A stretch of 64,000 bases of DNA from Pseudomonas jessenii (lineage in GTDB: Bacteria > Pseudomonadota > Gammaproteobacteria > Pseudomonadales > Pseudomonadaceae), in assembly GCF_002236115.1 (NCBI RefSeq), contig NZ_NIWT01000010.1:62001-126000 (forward strand). The letters are read 5' to 3'. Below are positions 57,128 to 64,000 of this stretch, piece after piece (positions within the stretch are counted from its first letter, which is position 1; every line of letters begins with the position of its first letter). Below the pieces are notes generated by a model, which searched no databases, was not told where the DNA came from, and saw nothing but the letters and a program-made list of their open reading frames with translations. The position numbers were made by a program, and so were the translations under genes.

Positions 57128-57594
57128 AACTCGATCTCTACACTTTCCTGTGTGCCTATCAGGGACAGCAACGTCTTGTTCGATTCAGGTTCGTAGCAAG
57201 CCGACCCAATCATGTTGGTCGTACTGACAACCCTTTTCACCACAACGACTTCGTTGCTTTGCCAGTCCCATAATTGATTATCAAGACAAGCCGTTTGCAA
57301 TTTTCGCCACCAGATGCCCCGGGCGCGCCGCAAATGGGCAGGCTGCTGGAGCGATTGGCGCAATCCCTCAAGCACTGCCAACGATGGCCGACGCGAAAGC
57401 GGAACTACATCCCAGAGCTCGACACCGTTGTGCCAAAAGCTGAACCTGAACCTCGCACTCCATGTACCCGCCTCCACATGCGCATGAGGCGGACAATGCT
57501 CGTCTCGCAACATGATCACCACCGACAGTCCCTTGTGATTACATACCTTCATGCTAACCCATCCGTTAGGTTTATGAGTCCGAGGATTCGACAT
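57124..57594 (-). CDS. DUF4160 family protein
   Basis: This encodes up to 156 residues. The DUF4160 pattern is visible as GLSVVIMLRDEHCPPHAHVEAGTWSARFRF, with the conserved PPH.HVE, and a C-terminal half LRRARGIWWRKLQTACLDNQLWDWQ. The ATG at 57594 or at 57552 (MKVCNHKGLS) could be used; ribosome-site evidence is weak for both. It is first of a two-gene unit with the DUF2442 protein. The function is unknown; pairing suggests they work together. Confidence 0.72.
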   Translation of the reverse strand: MSNPRTHKPNGWVSMKVCNHKGLSVVIMLRDEHCPPHAHVEAGTWSARFRFSFWHNGVELWDVVPLSRRPSLAVLEGLRQSLQQPAHLRRARGIWWRKLQTACLDNQLWDWQSNEVVVVKRVVSTTNMIGSACYEPESNKTLLSLIGTQESVEIEL

Positions 57595-57778
57595 TCCCTG
57601 GAGAATCCGACCGCTGGTATTGGCCGTCGAATCAATTCTTGCGTCCTCAGACTAGCGTCCTGGCGTTACCCGGCCCTGAGGAACACCGCGCGCAATGGTA
57701 AGAAATCCTTTCATTACGACGCTGGCACCTGATAAATACTGGTCCAGTTTCTTCATCTGATCCCCGGTGTAATCAATC

Positions 57779-58690
57779 ATGCAGCGACAATTCGACGATC
57801 TTCAGTTGGGCAGCATCGAGCTGTTTTGCCTGGCCGCCGAGGCCGGCAGTTTTACTGCCGCGGCGCTGGTGGCCGGTGTCACCCCCGCTGCCGTGAGCCG
57901 TTCGGTGTCGCGCATGGAAGAACGCCTTGGTGTGCGCCTGTTCGCGCGCACCACGCGTAGTGTGAAGCTGACCGACAGTGGTCGCCGTTATTACGAAGAA
58001 TGTCGCCAGGCCCTTGCTCAACTGGTCGAGGCCCAGCGCGAGGTGATGGGCCAGCAGCAAGTGCCGTCCGGTACGTTGCGCATCAGTATTCCGACCACCT
58101 ACGCGCATCATCGAATTCTGCCGCTGTTGCCCGAATTTCGGGCGCGTTATCCGGCGGTGAAGGTCGAGTCGCACATCAGTAATCGCAACATCGATTTCGT
58201 CGGCGAAGGCTACGACATGGCGATTCGCGTGCGAGCCATCCCGGATTCCGGCCTGATCGCCCGACCGTTGGAAGATGCCGCCCTGGTGATGATCGCCAGT
58301 CCTGATTACCTGAAACGGGCCGGCACTCCGCAAACCCTCGACGACCTCGAAAACCACGAATGCATCCAGTACGAATTGCCCAGCAGCGGCCGACGCATTG
58401 CCTGGCTGTTCAACGATGAAGGCGTGCCCCGGGAGATTCTGGCCGAGGGCAACCTCAGTTGCTCCGACGATGTGCTGGGCGGTGTGACCTTGGCCAAACA
58501 CGGGGCGGGGTTGTTTCAGACCTACCGGTTTATCGTGGAAAAGGAACTGGCCGACGGCTCGCTGGTGGAAGTGCTCAAGCCCTATGGCGGGCGCTCGCGG
58601 CCGTTTACCTTGCTGTATCCGCAAAGTCGCCATGTACCGCTGCGCTTGAGGGCGTTTATCGATTTCCTCGTGGAGCACCTGCCGCGCTGA
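57779..58690 (+). CDS. LysR-family transcriptional regulator
   Basis: This 303-residue LTTR has the N-terminal winged HTH (IELFCLAAEAGSFTAAALVAGVTPAAVSRSVSRMEERLGVRLFARTTRSVKLTDSG) and a substrate-binding domain of the DNA-binding CrgA/AaeR-like group (GTLRISIPTTYAHHRILPLLPEFRARYPAVKVE). It is upstream of aroQ, same direction, with 140 bases between. The dedicated quinate regulator is more likely the TetR gene, so the target here is unknown. Its own upstream region shows no clear divergent partner. Confidence 0.92.
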   Translation: MQRQFDDLQLGSIELFCLAAEAGSFTAAALVAGVTPAAVSRSVSRMEERLGVRLFARTTRSVKLTDSGRRYYEECRQALAQLVEAQREVMGQQQVPSGTLRISIPTTYAHHRILPLLPEFRARYPAVKVESHISNRNIDFVGEGYDMAIRVRAIPDSGLIARPLEDAALVMIASPDYLKRAGTPQTLDDLENHECIQYELPSSGRRIAWLFNDEGVPREILAEGNLSCSDDVLGGVTLAKHGAGLFQTYRFIVEKELADGSLVEVLKPYGGRSRPFTLLYPQSRHVPLRLRAFIDFLVEHLPR

Positions 58691-58752
58691 CCTGCGAAAG
58701 TGTCCGATCACCGCCCACAAACAGCCGGCATACCTTCACTTCAATTGACCAA

Positions 58753-58766
58753 ATTAACCAGTTAGT
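58753..58766. promoter_or_regulatory. Candidate TetR (QuiR) operator before aroQ
   Basis: ATTAACCAGTTAGT: a dyad with half-sites near ACTAAC/GTTAGT around CA. It shares 12 of 14 bases with the site at 62961 before quiC and lies 64 bases upstream of the aroQ ATG. Confidence 0.6.
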
Positions 58767-58830
58767 ACAATTTATCTCCACAGGCTGAAGCCCTCGGCCG
58801 ATTCCAAAAATAACAAGTGGAGAGATTCCG

Positions 58831-59271
58831 ATGCCCCCTATCGTTCTGGTGCTCAACGGCCCGAACCTGAACCTGCTCGGCACCCGTGAACCGGCGACTT
58901 ACGGCCACGAAACCCTGGCAGACATTTCGGCCCTGTGCGCACGCGCCGCCGAAGAGTTCGGCCTGGCGGTGGAGTTTCGCCAGACCAACCATGAAGGCGA
59001 ATTGCTCGACTGGATTCACGCCGCCCGCGGTCGCTGCGCCGGGATCGTCATCAATCCTGCCGCGTGGACCCACACCTCGGTCGCCATCCGCGACGCCCTG
59101 GTCGCCAGCGAACTGCCGGTGATCGAAGTCCACCTGTCCAACGTGCACGCCCGCGAGCCCTTCCGCCACCATTCGTTCGTATCCGCCATTGCAACGGCGG
59201 TGATGGCCGGTTTTGGCAGTCATGGCTATCGCCTGGCGCTGGAACACTTCAGTCATCGTTTGAAGGGGTGA
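58831..59271 (+). CDS. aroQ: 3-dehydroquinate dehydratase, type II
   Basis: This 146-residue dodecameric type II dehydroquinase has LVLNGPNLNLLGTREPATYG with the catalytic Tyr/Arg loop, FRQTNHEGELLDWIHAA, INPAAWTHTSVAIRDAL and EVHLSNVHAREPFRHHS. It interconverts dehydroquinate and dehydroshikimate. GGAGAG precedes the ATG. The 6-base spacing to an aroE-like dehydrogenase and the proximity of quiC mark it as the catabolic copy, not the biosynthetic one. Confidence 0.95.
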   Translation: MPPIVLVLNGPNLNLLGTREPATYGHETLADISALCARAAEEFGLAVEFRQTNHEGELLDWIHAARGRCAGIVINPAAWTHTSVAIRDALVASELPVIEVHLSNVHAREPFRHHSFVSAIATAVMAGFGSHGYRLALEHFSHRLKG

Positions 59272-59276
59272 TCGCC

Positions 59277-60131
59277 GTGACTCAGAACCACGTGATACTG
59301 GCCGGGCTGATTGGCGCCGGCATCCAGGCGTCCCGCACACCGGCCATGCACGAGCATGAAGGCGATGCCCAGGGGCTGCGCTATCTGTATCGCCTGATCG
59401 ATCTTGATCAGTTGAAGCTCGACAGCAACGCCCTGCCCGACCTGTTGATGGCTGCCGAGCGCATGAACTACACCGGGCTGAACATCACCTTTCCATGCAA
59501 GCAGGCGATCATCCCGCTGCTCGACGAACTCTCGCCGGAGGCCCGCGGTATCGGTGCGGTCAACACGGTGGTGCTCAAGGATGGCAAACGCATCGGCCAC
59601 AACACCGATTGCCTGGGCTTTGCCGAGGGGTTTCGCCGAGGTTTGAAAGGCGTTGCCGTTGAACGTGTCGTACAGATGGGCGCTGGTGGCGCAGGTGCAG
59701 CGGTGGCCCACGCGTTGTTGAGCGAAGGCGTACAACAGCTGAGCATTTTTGACGTGGACATCCGCCGCGCCCAGGATCTGGCTGACAACCTCAATCAGCA
59801 TTTCGGCGTCAGTCGGGCGGTGGCCGGGTATGACCTGCCCGATGCCATGGCACAGGCTGACGGCCTGGTGAACACCACGCCGATGGGCATGAAAAAACTG
59901 CCGGGCATGCCGGTGCCAGTGGAGCTGCTGCGGGCCGAATTGTGGGTGGCGGAGATCGTTTACTTCCCACTGGAAACCGAACTGCTGCGCAACGCCCGCG
60001 CCCTCGGTTGCCGGACACTGGACGGCGGCAACATGGCGGTGTTTCAGGCGGTCAAAGCATTCGAGCTGTTCAGCGGCGTAGTCCCGGATGCCCAGCGGAT
60101 GCTTGAGCACTTCCAGAGCATGAATGACTGA
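59277..60131 (+). CDS. Shikimate/quinate dehydrogenase, AroE-like (catabolic)
   Basis: This 284-residue AroE-family protein starts at GTG 59277 behind GAAGGGG; the long upstream extension overlaps aroQ out of frame. Substrate-binding and catalytic features are SRTPAMHEHEG, NYTGLNITFPCKQ (catalytic Lys) and IGHNTDCLGFAEGF. The Rossmann loop is GAGGAGAAVAHAL, followed by IFDVD instead of the NRT of biosynthetic AroE; the Asp suggests NAD rather than NADP use. That and its place beside aroQ and quiC indicate oxidation of shikimate or quinate. Confidence 0.9.
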   Translation: MTQNHVILAGLIGAGIQASRTPAMHEHEGDAQGLRYLYRLIDLDQLKLDSNALPDLLMAAERMNYTGLNITFPCKQAIIPLLDELSPEARGIGAVNTVVLKDGKRIGHNTDCLGFAEGFRRGLKGVAVERVVQMGAGGAGAAVAHALLSEGVQQLSIFDVDIRRAQDLADNLNQHFGVSRAVAGYDLPDAMAQADGLVNTTPMGMKKLPGMPVPVELLRAELWVAEIVYFPLETELLRNARALGCRTLDGGNMAVFQAVKAFELFSGVVPDAQRMLEHFQSMND

Positions 60132-60175
60132 ATGACTGAATGAGTGAAGTGAGGGGGCAACCCCCTCACCTCGCC

Positions 60176-60853
60176 TCAGGCTTGCAGGTACCGCAGAACC
60201 GACTCGCAAATCATCTCCCGATGACGCTGCTTGATACGTTCGTCCGGCAGGTCGATCTGAAAAATCTCACCAAAGGTGTGGCGGTTCGAGACGCGATAGA
60301 AGCAGAACGAACTGATCAGCAAATGCACGTCCAGCGGATCAAGCCCGGTACGGAAAAGCCCCTGCTCGGCGCCGCGACGCAGAATCTCGCCCAGTGAATC
60401 GAGGATAGTGTTGTTCATCGCCTTGATCGCATCGGAGCGCTTCACGTACTCGGCGTTGTGAATGTTCTCGATACTGACGATGCGCACGAAATCGACGTTG
60501 CGATCATGGTGATCGAAGGTGAACTCCACCAGCCGCCGAATGGCTTCGACCGGCGCCAGCTCTGCCAGGTGCAGGCGATTTTCGGTGTTGCGGATATCGC
60601 CGTAGAGTTTCTCCAGCACCTCGACGTAGAGCTGCTCCTTACTGCCGAAGTAGTAATAGATCATGCGCTTGGAGGTGTGGATGCGCTCGGCGATGGCATC
60701 GACGCGGGCACCGGAAAGCCCCTGCTGGACGAATTCGACAATCGCCTCCTGCAGGATGTTTTCGCGGGTCTTTTCCGGGTTGTTCTTGCGACTCTTGCGC
60801 GGCTCGGCACCAGGTTCTACGGAGGCTGCGGGGAGTTCTGAAGTCATTGTCAT
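60176..60853 (-). CDS. TetR-family regulator of the quinate/shikimate cluster
   Basis: This 225-residue TetR protein has HTH ILQEAIVEFVQQGLSGARVDAIAERIHTSKRMIYYYFGSKEQLYVEVLEKLY. A long basic N-terminal arm precedes it (PRKSRKNNPEKTRENI). The ligand domain has IVSIENIHNAEYVKRSD. It lies downstream of quiC on the same strand behind a GC-rich hairpin. Location matches the regulator of dehydroshikimate catabolism in pseudomonads; it is the likely binder of the palindromes at 58753 and 62961. Confidence 0.88.
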   Translation of the reverse strand: MTMTSELPAASVEPGAEPRKSRKNNPEKTRENILQEAIVEFVQQGLSGARVDAIAERIHTSKRMIYYYFGSKEQLYVEVLEKLYGDIRNTENRLHLAELAPVEAIRRLVEFTFDHHDRNVDFVRIVSIENIHNAEYVKRSDAIKAMNNTILDSLGEILRRGAEQGLFRTGLDPLDVHLLISSFCFYRVSNRHTFGEIFQIDLPDERIKQRHREMICESVLRYLQA

Positions 60854-60892
60854 TGCGGGCTCACGGCCATCACTGCACAGGCTGGCGATTAT

Positions 60893-60928
60893 GGGCTGCG
60901 CGGCACAGTGAAGGAAGCCGCGCGGCCC
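60893..60928 (-). terminator. GC-rich hairpin between quiC and the TetR gene
   Basis: 12-base stem GGGCTGCGCGGC/GCCGCGCGGCCC (one G-U pair) with a 12-base loop. There is no T run, so it may attenuate or protect mRNA rather than terminate. Confidence 0.5.
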
Positions 60929-60955
60929 ACGTTTAATCCCGCGTTTACGAATTAC

Positions 60956-62857
60956 CTACAACTTCGCCTGGCGCAATGCACCGCTACGGGATTTGGCCAT
61001 GGCCGCCAGGCGCACCGCGACGTTGGCCGCGCCGTAGCCGGCATAACCGTTTTTACGCTGGATGATCTCGAAGAAGAACCGCCCCTCGAACGGCTCGGTA
61101 TACACATGAAACAGTTCACCGCCCTGGGCGTCGCGGTCGTACAACACATTGTAGTAGGCCAGTTCACTGAGGAACTCGTCGTCGAAATCGAACCGCGCCG
61201 CCAGGTCATCGTAGTAGTTGAGCGGAATATCCAACAGCGGCACGCCCGCCTCTTTTGCACGGCTGACCTGGGCAAAGATGTCATCACAATCAAACGCGAT
61301 GTGGTGCACGCCGGAGCCGCGATAACTCGACAGCGCGTGTGAGATCGCGGTGTTGCGGTTCTCGGAAATGTTCAGTGGCAGGCGGATCGAACTGTCCCGG
61401 CTACGCAAGGCACGGCTCTTCACCAGACCATAAGGATCCGGCAGCACGACTTCATCGTCTGCCTCGAAATCCAGCAGGCTCTTATAGAACAGCACCCAGC
61501 TGTCGAGGCTGTCGGCCGGCAGCGCCATGGCCATGTGGTCGATGCGCTTGAGGCCACCGCTGACCGGTGCATCCGCCAGCAGATTGAAGTCGGTACCGTA
61601 GACGTCGGCATCCTGGTCCACCAGATAAATCAGGCTGCCATCCGGCGCACGCACCGCCGCCAGTTCCAGTTCATTGGGGCCCACCAGCCCGCGATAGGGT
61701 TGACCCTTGTAGGCCACGGCTCGGGCCAGCGCACTGGCGCTGTCCTTGACCCGCACGGCGGTAGCGCACAACGAAGGGCCGTGGGCTTCGAAAAAGCTGT
61801 GGCCGAAGGAGTAAGGTTCGGAGTTGAGGATCAAATTGATATCGCCCTGGCGCATCAGGCTGACGCTCTTGGAACGATGCTGCCCGGCCTTGACGAAACC
61901 CAGTCGCTCAAGCCAATGCGAGAGCTTGGCGCCGAGGCTTTCGTCCACGGCGAACTCGAGAAACTCGATGCCGTTGTACTCACTGGCCTTGGGCGTTTCG
62001 AACAGAATTTCAGAGTTGGCCGCAGGCCTGGCTTCCTGGGCCAGACGCTCGCGGGTTTTCTCTTCCAGATACAGCAACGAACGCAAGCCGTCGGCGGCGT
62101 TGGCTCGTGGCGGCGCGGCGCGGAAGCCATCGTTGAAGATTTCCAGCGACAGAGGCCCGGTGTAGCCACTCTTGATGATCGGCGCGAGGAACCCCGGCAA
62201 GTCGAATTCACCCTGGCCCGGGAAGCAGCGAAAATGCCGGCTCCACTCCAGCACGTCCATGGCCAGGATCGGCGCGTCAGCCATTTGCACGAAGAAAATC
62301 TTGTCGCCAGGAATCTCGGCGATAGCACTTGGATCGCCCTTGAGCGACAGGGTGTGAAAGCTGTCCAGCAACACGCCGAGGCTTGGGTGATCGGCCTGAC
62401 GCACGATGTTCCACACCTGTTGCCAGGTGTTCACATGCCGGCCCCAGGCCAGCGCTTCGTAACCGATGCGCAGGCCACGTGCCCCGGCGTGCTCGGCCAG
62501 AAGTCGCAAGTCGTCGACCAGAACCTGTTCATCACCGATGGACTCGGCCGAGGCATTGCTGCACACCAGCACCAGGTCAGTGCCCAGCTCCTGCATCAGG
62601 TCGAATTTGCGCTCGGCGCGTTCCAGGTTGCGCGACAGGCGATCGCGGCGGCAGCCTTCGAAATCACGGAACGGTTGAAACAGGGTGATGGCGATCCCGA
62701 GATCGGCGCACATCTGTTTAATTTCCCGTGGACTACCGTCGTAGTAGAGAAGGTCGTTCTCGAAAATCTCGACGCCGTCGAACCCGGCGGCGGCAATGGC
62801 TTCGAGTTTTTCCGGCAGGGTACCGCTCAAGGATACGGTGGCAATGGAACGCTGCAT
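60956..62857 (-). CDS. quiC: 3-dehydroshikimate dehydratase QuiC (fused to HPPD-like domain)
   Basis: QuiC converts 3-dehydroshikimate to protocatechuate. The 633-residue protein joins an N-terminal sugar-phosphate-isomerase-like DSD domain with metal ligands Glu134, Asp165, Gln191 and Glu239 to a C-terminal HPPD-like VOC domain with ligands His441, His518 or 519 and Glu597 (FFFEIIQRKNGY). This two-domain form is the Pseudomonas type; the second domain is known to affect oligomer or activity in P. putida. ATG 62857 follows GGGAG and gives MQRSIATVSLSG. A candidate TetR operator lies 104 bases upstream. Confidence 0.95.
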   Translation of the reverse strand: MQRSIATVSLSGTLPEKLEAIAAAGFDGVEIFENDLLYYDGSPREIKQMCADLGIAITLFQPFRDFEGCRRDRLSRNLERAERKFDLMQELGTDLVLVCSNASAESIGDEQVLVDDLRLLAEHAGARGLRIGYEALAWGRHVNTWQQVWNIVRQADHPSLGVLLDSFHTLSLKGDPSAIAEIPGDKIFFVQMADAPILAMDVLEWSRHFRCFPGQGEFDLPGFLAPIIKSGYTGPLSLEIFNDGFRAAPPRANAADGLRSLLYLEEKTRERLAQEARPAANSEILFETPKASEYNGIEFLEFAVDESLGAKLSHWLERLGFVKAGQHRSKSVSLMRQGDINLILNSEPYSFGHSFFEAHGPSLCATAVRVKDSASALARAVAYKGQPYRGLVGPNELELAAVRAPDGSLIYLVDQDADVYGTDFNLLADAPVSGGLKRIDHMAMALPADSLDSWVLFYKSLLDFEADDEVVLPDPYGLVKSRALRSRDSSIRLPLNISENRNTAISHALSSYRGSGVHHIAFDCDDIFAQVSRAKEAGVPLLDIPLNYYDDLAARFDFDDEFLSELAYYNVLYDRDAQGGELFHVYTEPFEGRFFFEIIQRKNGYAGYGAANVAVRLAAMAKSRSGALRQAKL

Positions 62858-62960
62858 GTTTCGGCTCCCGATGGAGGCTTCGGCTACAGGGAATTTGCGC
62901 CGCTTTTGAAAGAGTGGACGGATTATTGAGCTGGTCGATGCATTGAGCAATTTAAAGTGT

Positions 62961-62974
62961 ACTACCCAGTTAGT
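62961..62974. promoter_or_regulatory. Candidate TetR (QuiR) operator before quiC
   Basis: ACTACCCAGTTAGT, a near-perfect dyad (ACTAAC-N2-GTTAGT with one mismatch), 12 of 14 bases identical to the site before aroQ. It lies in the 505-base divergent region between quiC and the MFS gene; I see nothing else clear in that region. Confidence 0.6.
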
Positions 62975-63362
62975 TTTGCGTGCGATTATCGAACACAATG
63001 GCCGATAGCGAATTGACGATTTTTTGTTCACTGCGCAACATCAACACCACATTGGGTCCGGTCTTGAAATCGTCGGCCCCGGTCAACAAGACCCAGAACA
63101 CCACATAAAAATTTCAAAAAACGGGTATACGCTCATGCGCTCATTCAACGCCTTGCTCACTCGCTCTACCGTCATTACGCCTTGCCTGGCGTCCATCCGA
63201 ACCCCGCGCTCCGCCGGCACAACCGTGCCGCTCGCTGAATAACCCGTCAGCCGACGAACACAGCCGATCAGCCCTTTCGCGCACGCCGCGACAGACCGAT
63301 TGATCACGCGCCCTTGAAGTCACGACGAGCCCCGCTTGTCAGTCATTGAACGGATGGCACAC

Positions 63363-64000
63363 ATGATTCCTTCTCAAAGTTCTCGCATGGCACCTGCCAT
63401 GAGCACCGCCACAGGTGGCATCGGCGACAAAATCCGCGGCGCCATGGCAGTCGGCAAAACCCGTTGGGGCATGCTGGCACTGGTGTTTTTCGCCACCACC
63501 CTGAACTACATCGACCGCGCCGCCCTAGGCGTGATGCAGCCTATCCTGGCCAAGGAAATGAGCTGGACGGCGATGGACTACGCCAACATCAACTTCTGGT
63601 TCCAGGTCGGTTACGCCATCGGTTTCGTGCTGCAAGGCCGTTTGATCGACCGGGTCGGCGTCAAGCGCGTGTTCTTCTGCGCCGTGCTGCTCTGGAGCCT
63701 GGCGACCGGTGCCCACGGCCTGGCCACTTCGGCGGTCGGCTTCATGGTCTGCCGATTCATCCTCGGCCTGACCGAAGCGGCCAACTACCCGGCCTGCGTG
63801 AAAACCACGCGCCTGTGGTTCCCGGCCGGTGAACGTGCGGTAGCCACCGGTATTTTCAATGCCGGGACCAACGTCGGCGCGATGTTCACGCCGATGCTGC
63901 TGCCACTGATCCTGCACGTCTGGGGTTGGCAGGCCGCGTTCCTGTGCATGGCATCACTGGGCGGGATCTGGCTGTTGTTCTGGGGTTTGAAGTACTTCAA
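63363..64000 (+). CDS. MFS transporter (ACS family), N-terminal part
   Basis: The frame from ATG 63363 is open to the window end (212 codons). It shows WGMLALVFFATTLNYIDRAALGVMQPIL (TM1 with the ACS-family NYIDR motif), GRLIDRVGVKRVF, and LGLTEAANYPACVKTTRLWFPAGERAVATGIFNAGTNVGAM. This fits the anion:cation symporter group that imports sugar acids and aromatic acids. Beside quiC, the likely substrate is quinate, shikimate or a related acid (inference). The C-terminal half lies outside. Confidence 0.88.
   Translation, partial: MIPSQSSRMAPAMSTATGGIGDKIRGAMAVGKTRWGMLALVFFATTLNYIDRAALGVMQPILAKEMSWTAMDYANINFWFQVGYAIGFVLQGRLIDRVGVKRVFFCAVLLWSLATGAHGLATSAVGFMVCRFILGLTEAANYPACVKTTRLWFPAGERAVATGIFNAGTNVGAMFTPMLLPLILHVWGWQAAFLCMASLGGIWLLFWGLKYF

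Noticed and set aside
1..64000. CRISPR arrays, tRNA or rRNA genes, integrases, insertion sequences
   Set aside because: Read through the window: the only repeats are dispersed REP palindromes, not regularly spaced direct repeats, and no tRNA arms, rRNA segments or transposase/integrase frames were seen.

Overview
This window reads as a chromosomal segment of a fluorescent-group Pseudomonas. The DNA is GC-rich and gene-dense. Gene order follows the Pseudomonas core genome: minor pilins, ispH-fkpB-lspA-ileS-ribF, murJ, rpsT, proB-obgE-rpmA-rplU-ispB, then morA-glyA, cstA, a PilZ protein, radA and mscL. Intergenic gaps carry many REP/REPIN palindromes starting GTGGGAGCGAGC, typical of the P. fluorescens group. 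I see no rRNA, tRNA, CRISPR array, prophage or insertion sequence. The window cuts pilW at its left end and an MFS transporter at its right end.

Layout. 1-1.9 kb: type IV pilus minor pilins. 1.9-9.4 kb: a minus-strand housekeeping run (murJ, ribF, ileS, lspA, fkpB, ispH) joined by short overlaps. 9.6-15.1 kb: rpsT, creA, proB, obgE, rpmA, rplU and divergent ispB. 15.2-26.7 kb: mostly poorly characterised genes (a PhnA-like protein, a small protein behind a Fur-box-like site, FklB, a UPF0114 membrane protein, a large lipoprotein, a Lon-like protease, DUF3015, DUF4105 and a GreB-like factor). 26.7-38.7 kb: gdhA, ettA, morA, glyA, then a dicarboxylate-type symporter with two GntR regulators. 38.8-46.2 kb: a CobW GTPase, ybdD-cstA, a PilZ protein, radA, mscL and fpr. 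46.2-57.6 kb: a LuxR solo, rlmG, the cyanide-insensitive oxidase genes with a 55-residue partner, an MFS exporter, a DJ-1-like protein, a purine permease with trmA, and a DUF2442/DUF4160 pair. 57.8-64 kb: a LysR gene and a quinate/shikimate catabolic cluster (aroQ, an aroE-like dehydrogenase, a TetR regulator, quiC and an MFS uptake protein).

How genes fit together. The quinate cluster channels shikimate or quinate through dehydroquinate and dehydroshikimate to protocatechuate. A shared 14-bp palindrome lies before aroQ and before quiC and is the best candidate operator for the embedded TetR regulator. The oxidase operon has a perfect ANR/FNR-type box. The symporter promoter region has two GGTAAGACC sites 85 bp apart, probably bound by one of the GntR regulators encoded just downstream.

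I found no convincing wholly new multi-gene system. The strongest items for follow-up are regulatory and structural: the paired operators, the fixed 88-bp REPIN architecture, a 50-nt hairpin upstream of the DUF3015 gene, a LuxR solo flanked by two palindromes, a DJ-1 homologue lacking its cysteine, a GreB-like protein lacking the acidic tip, and the DUF4160/DUF2442 pair.
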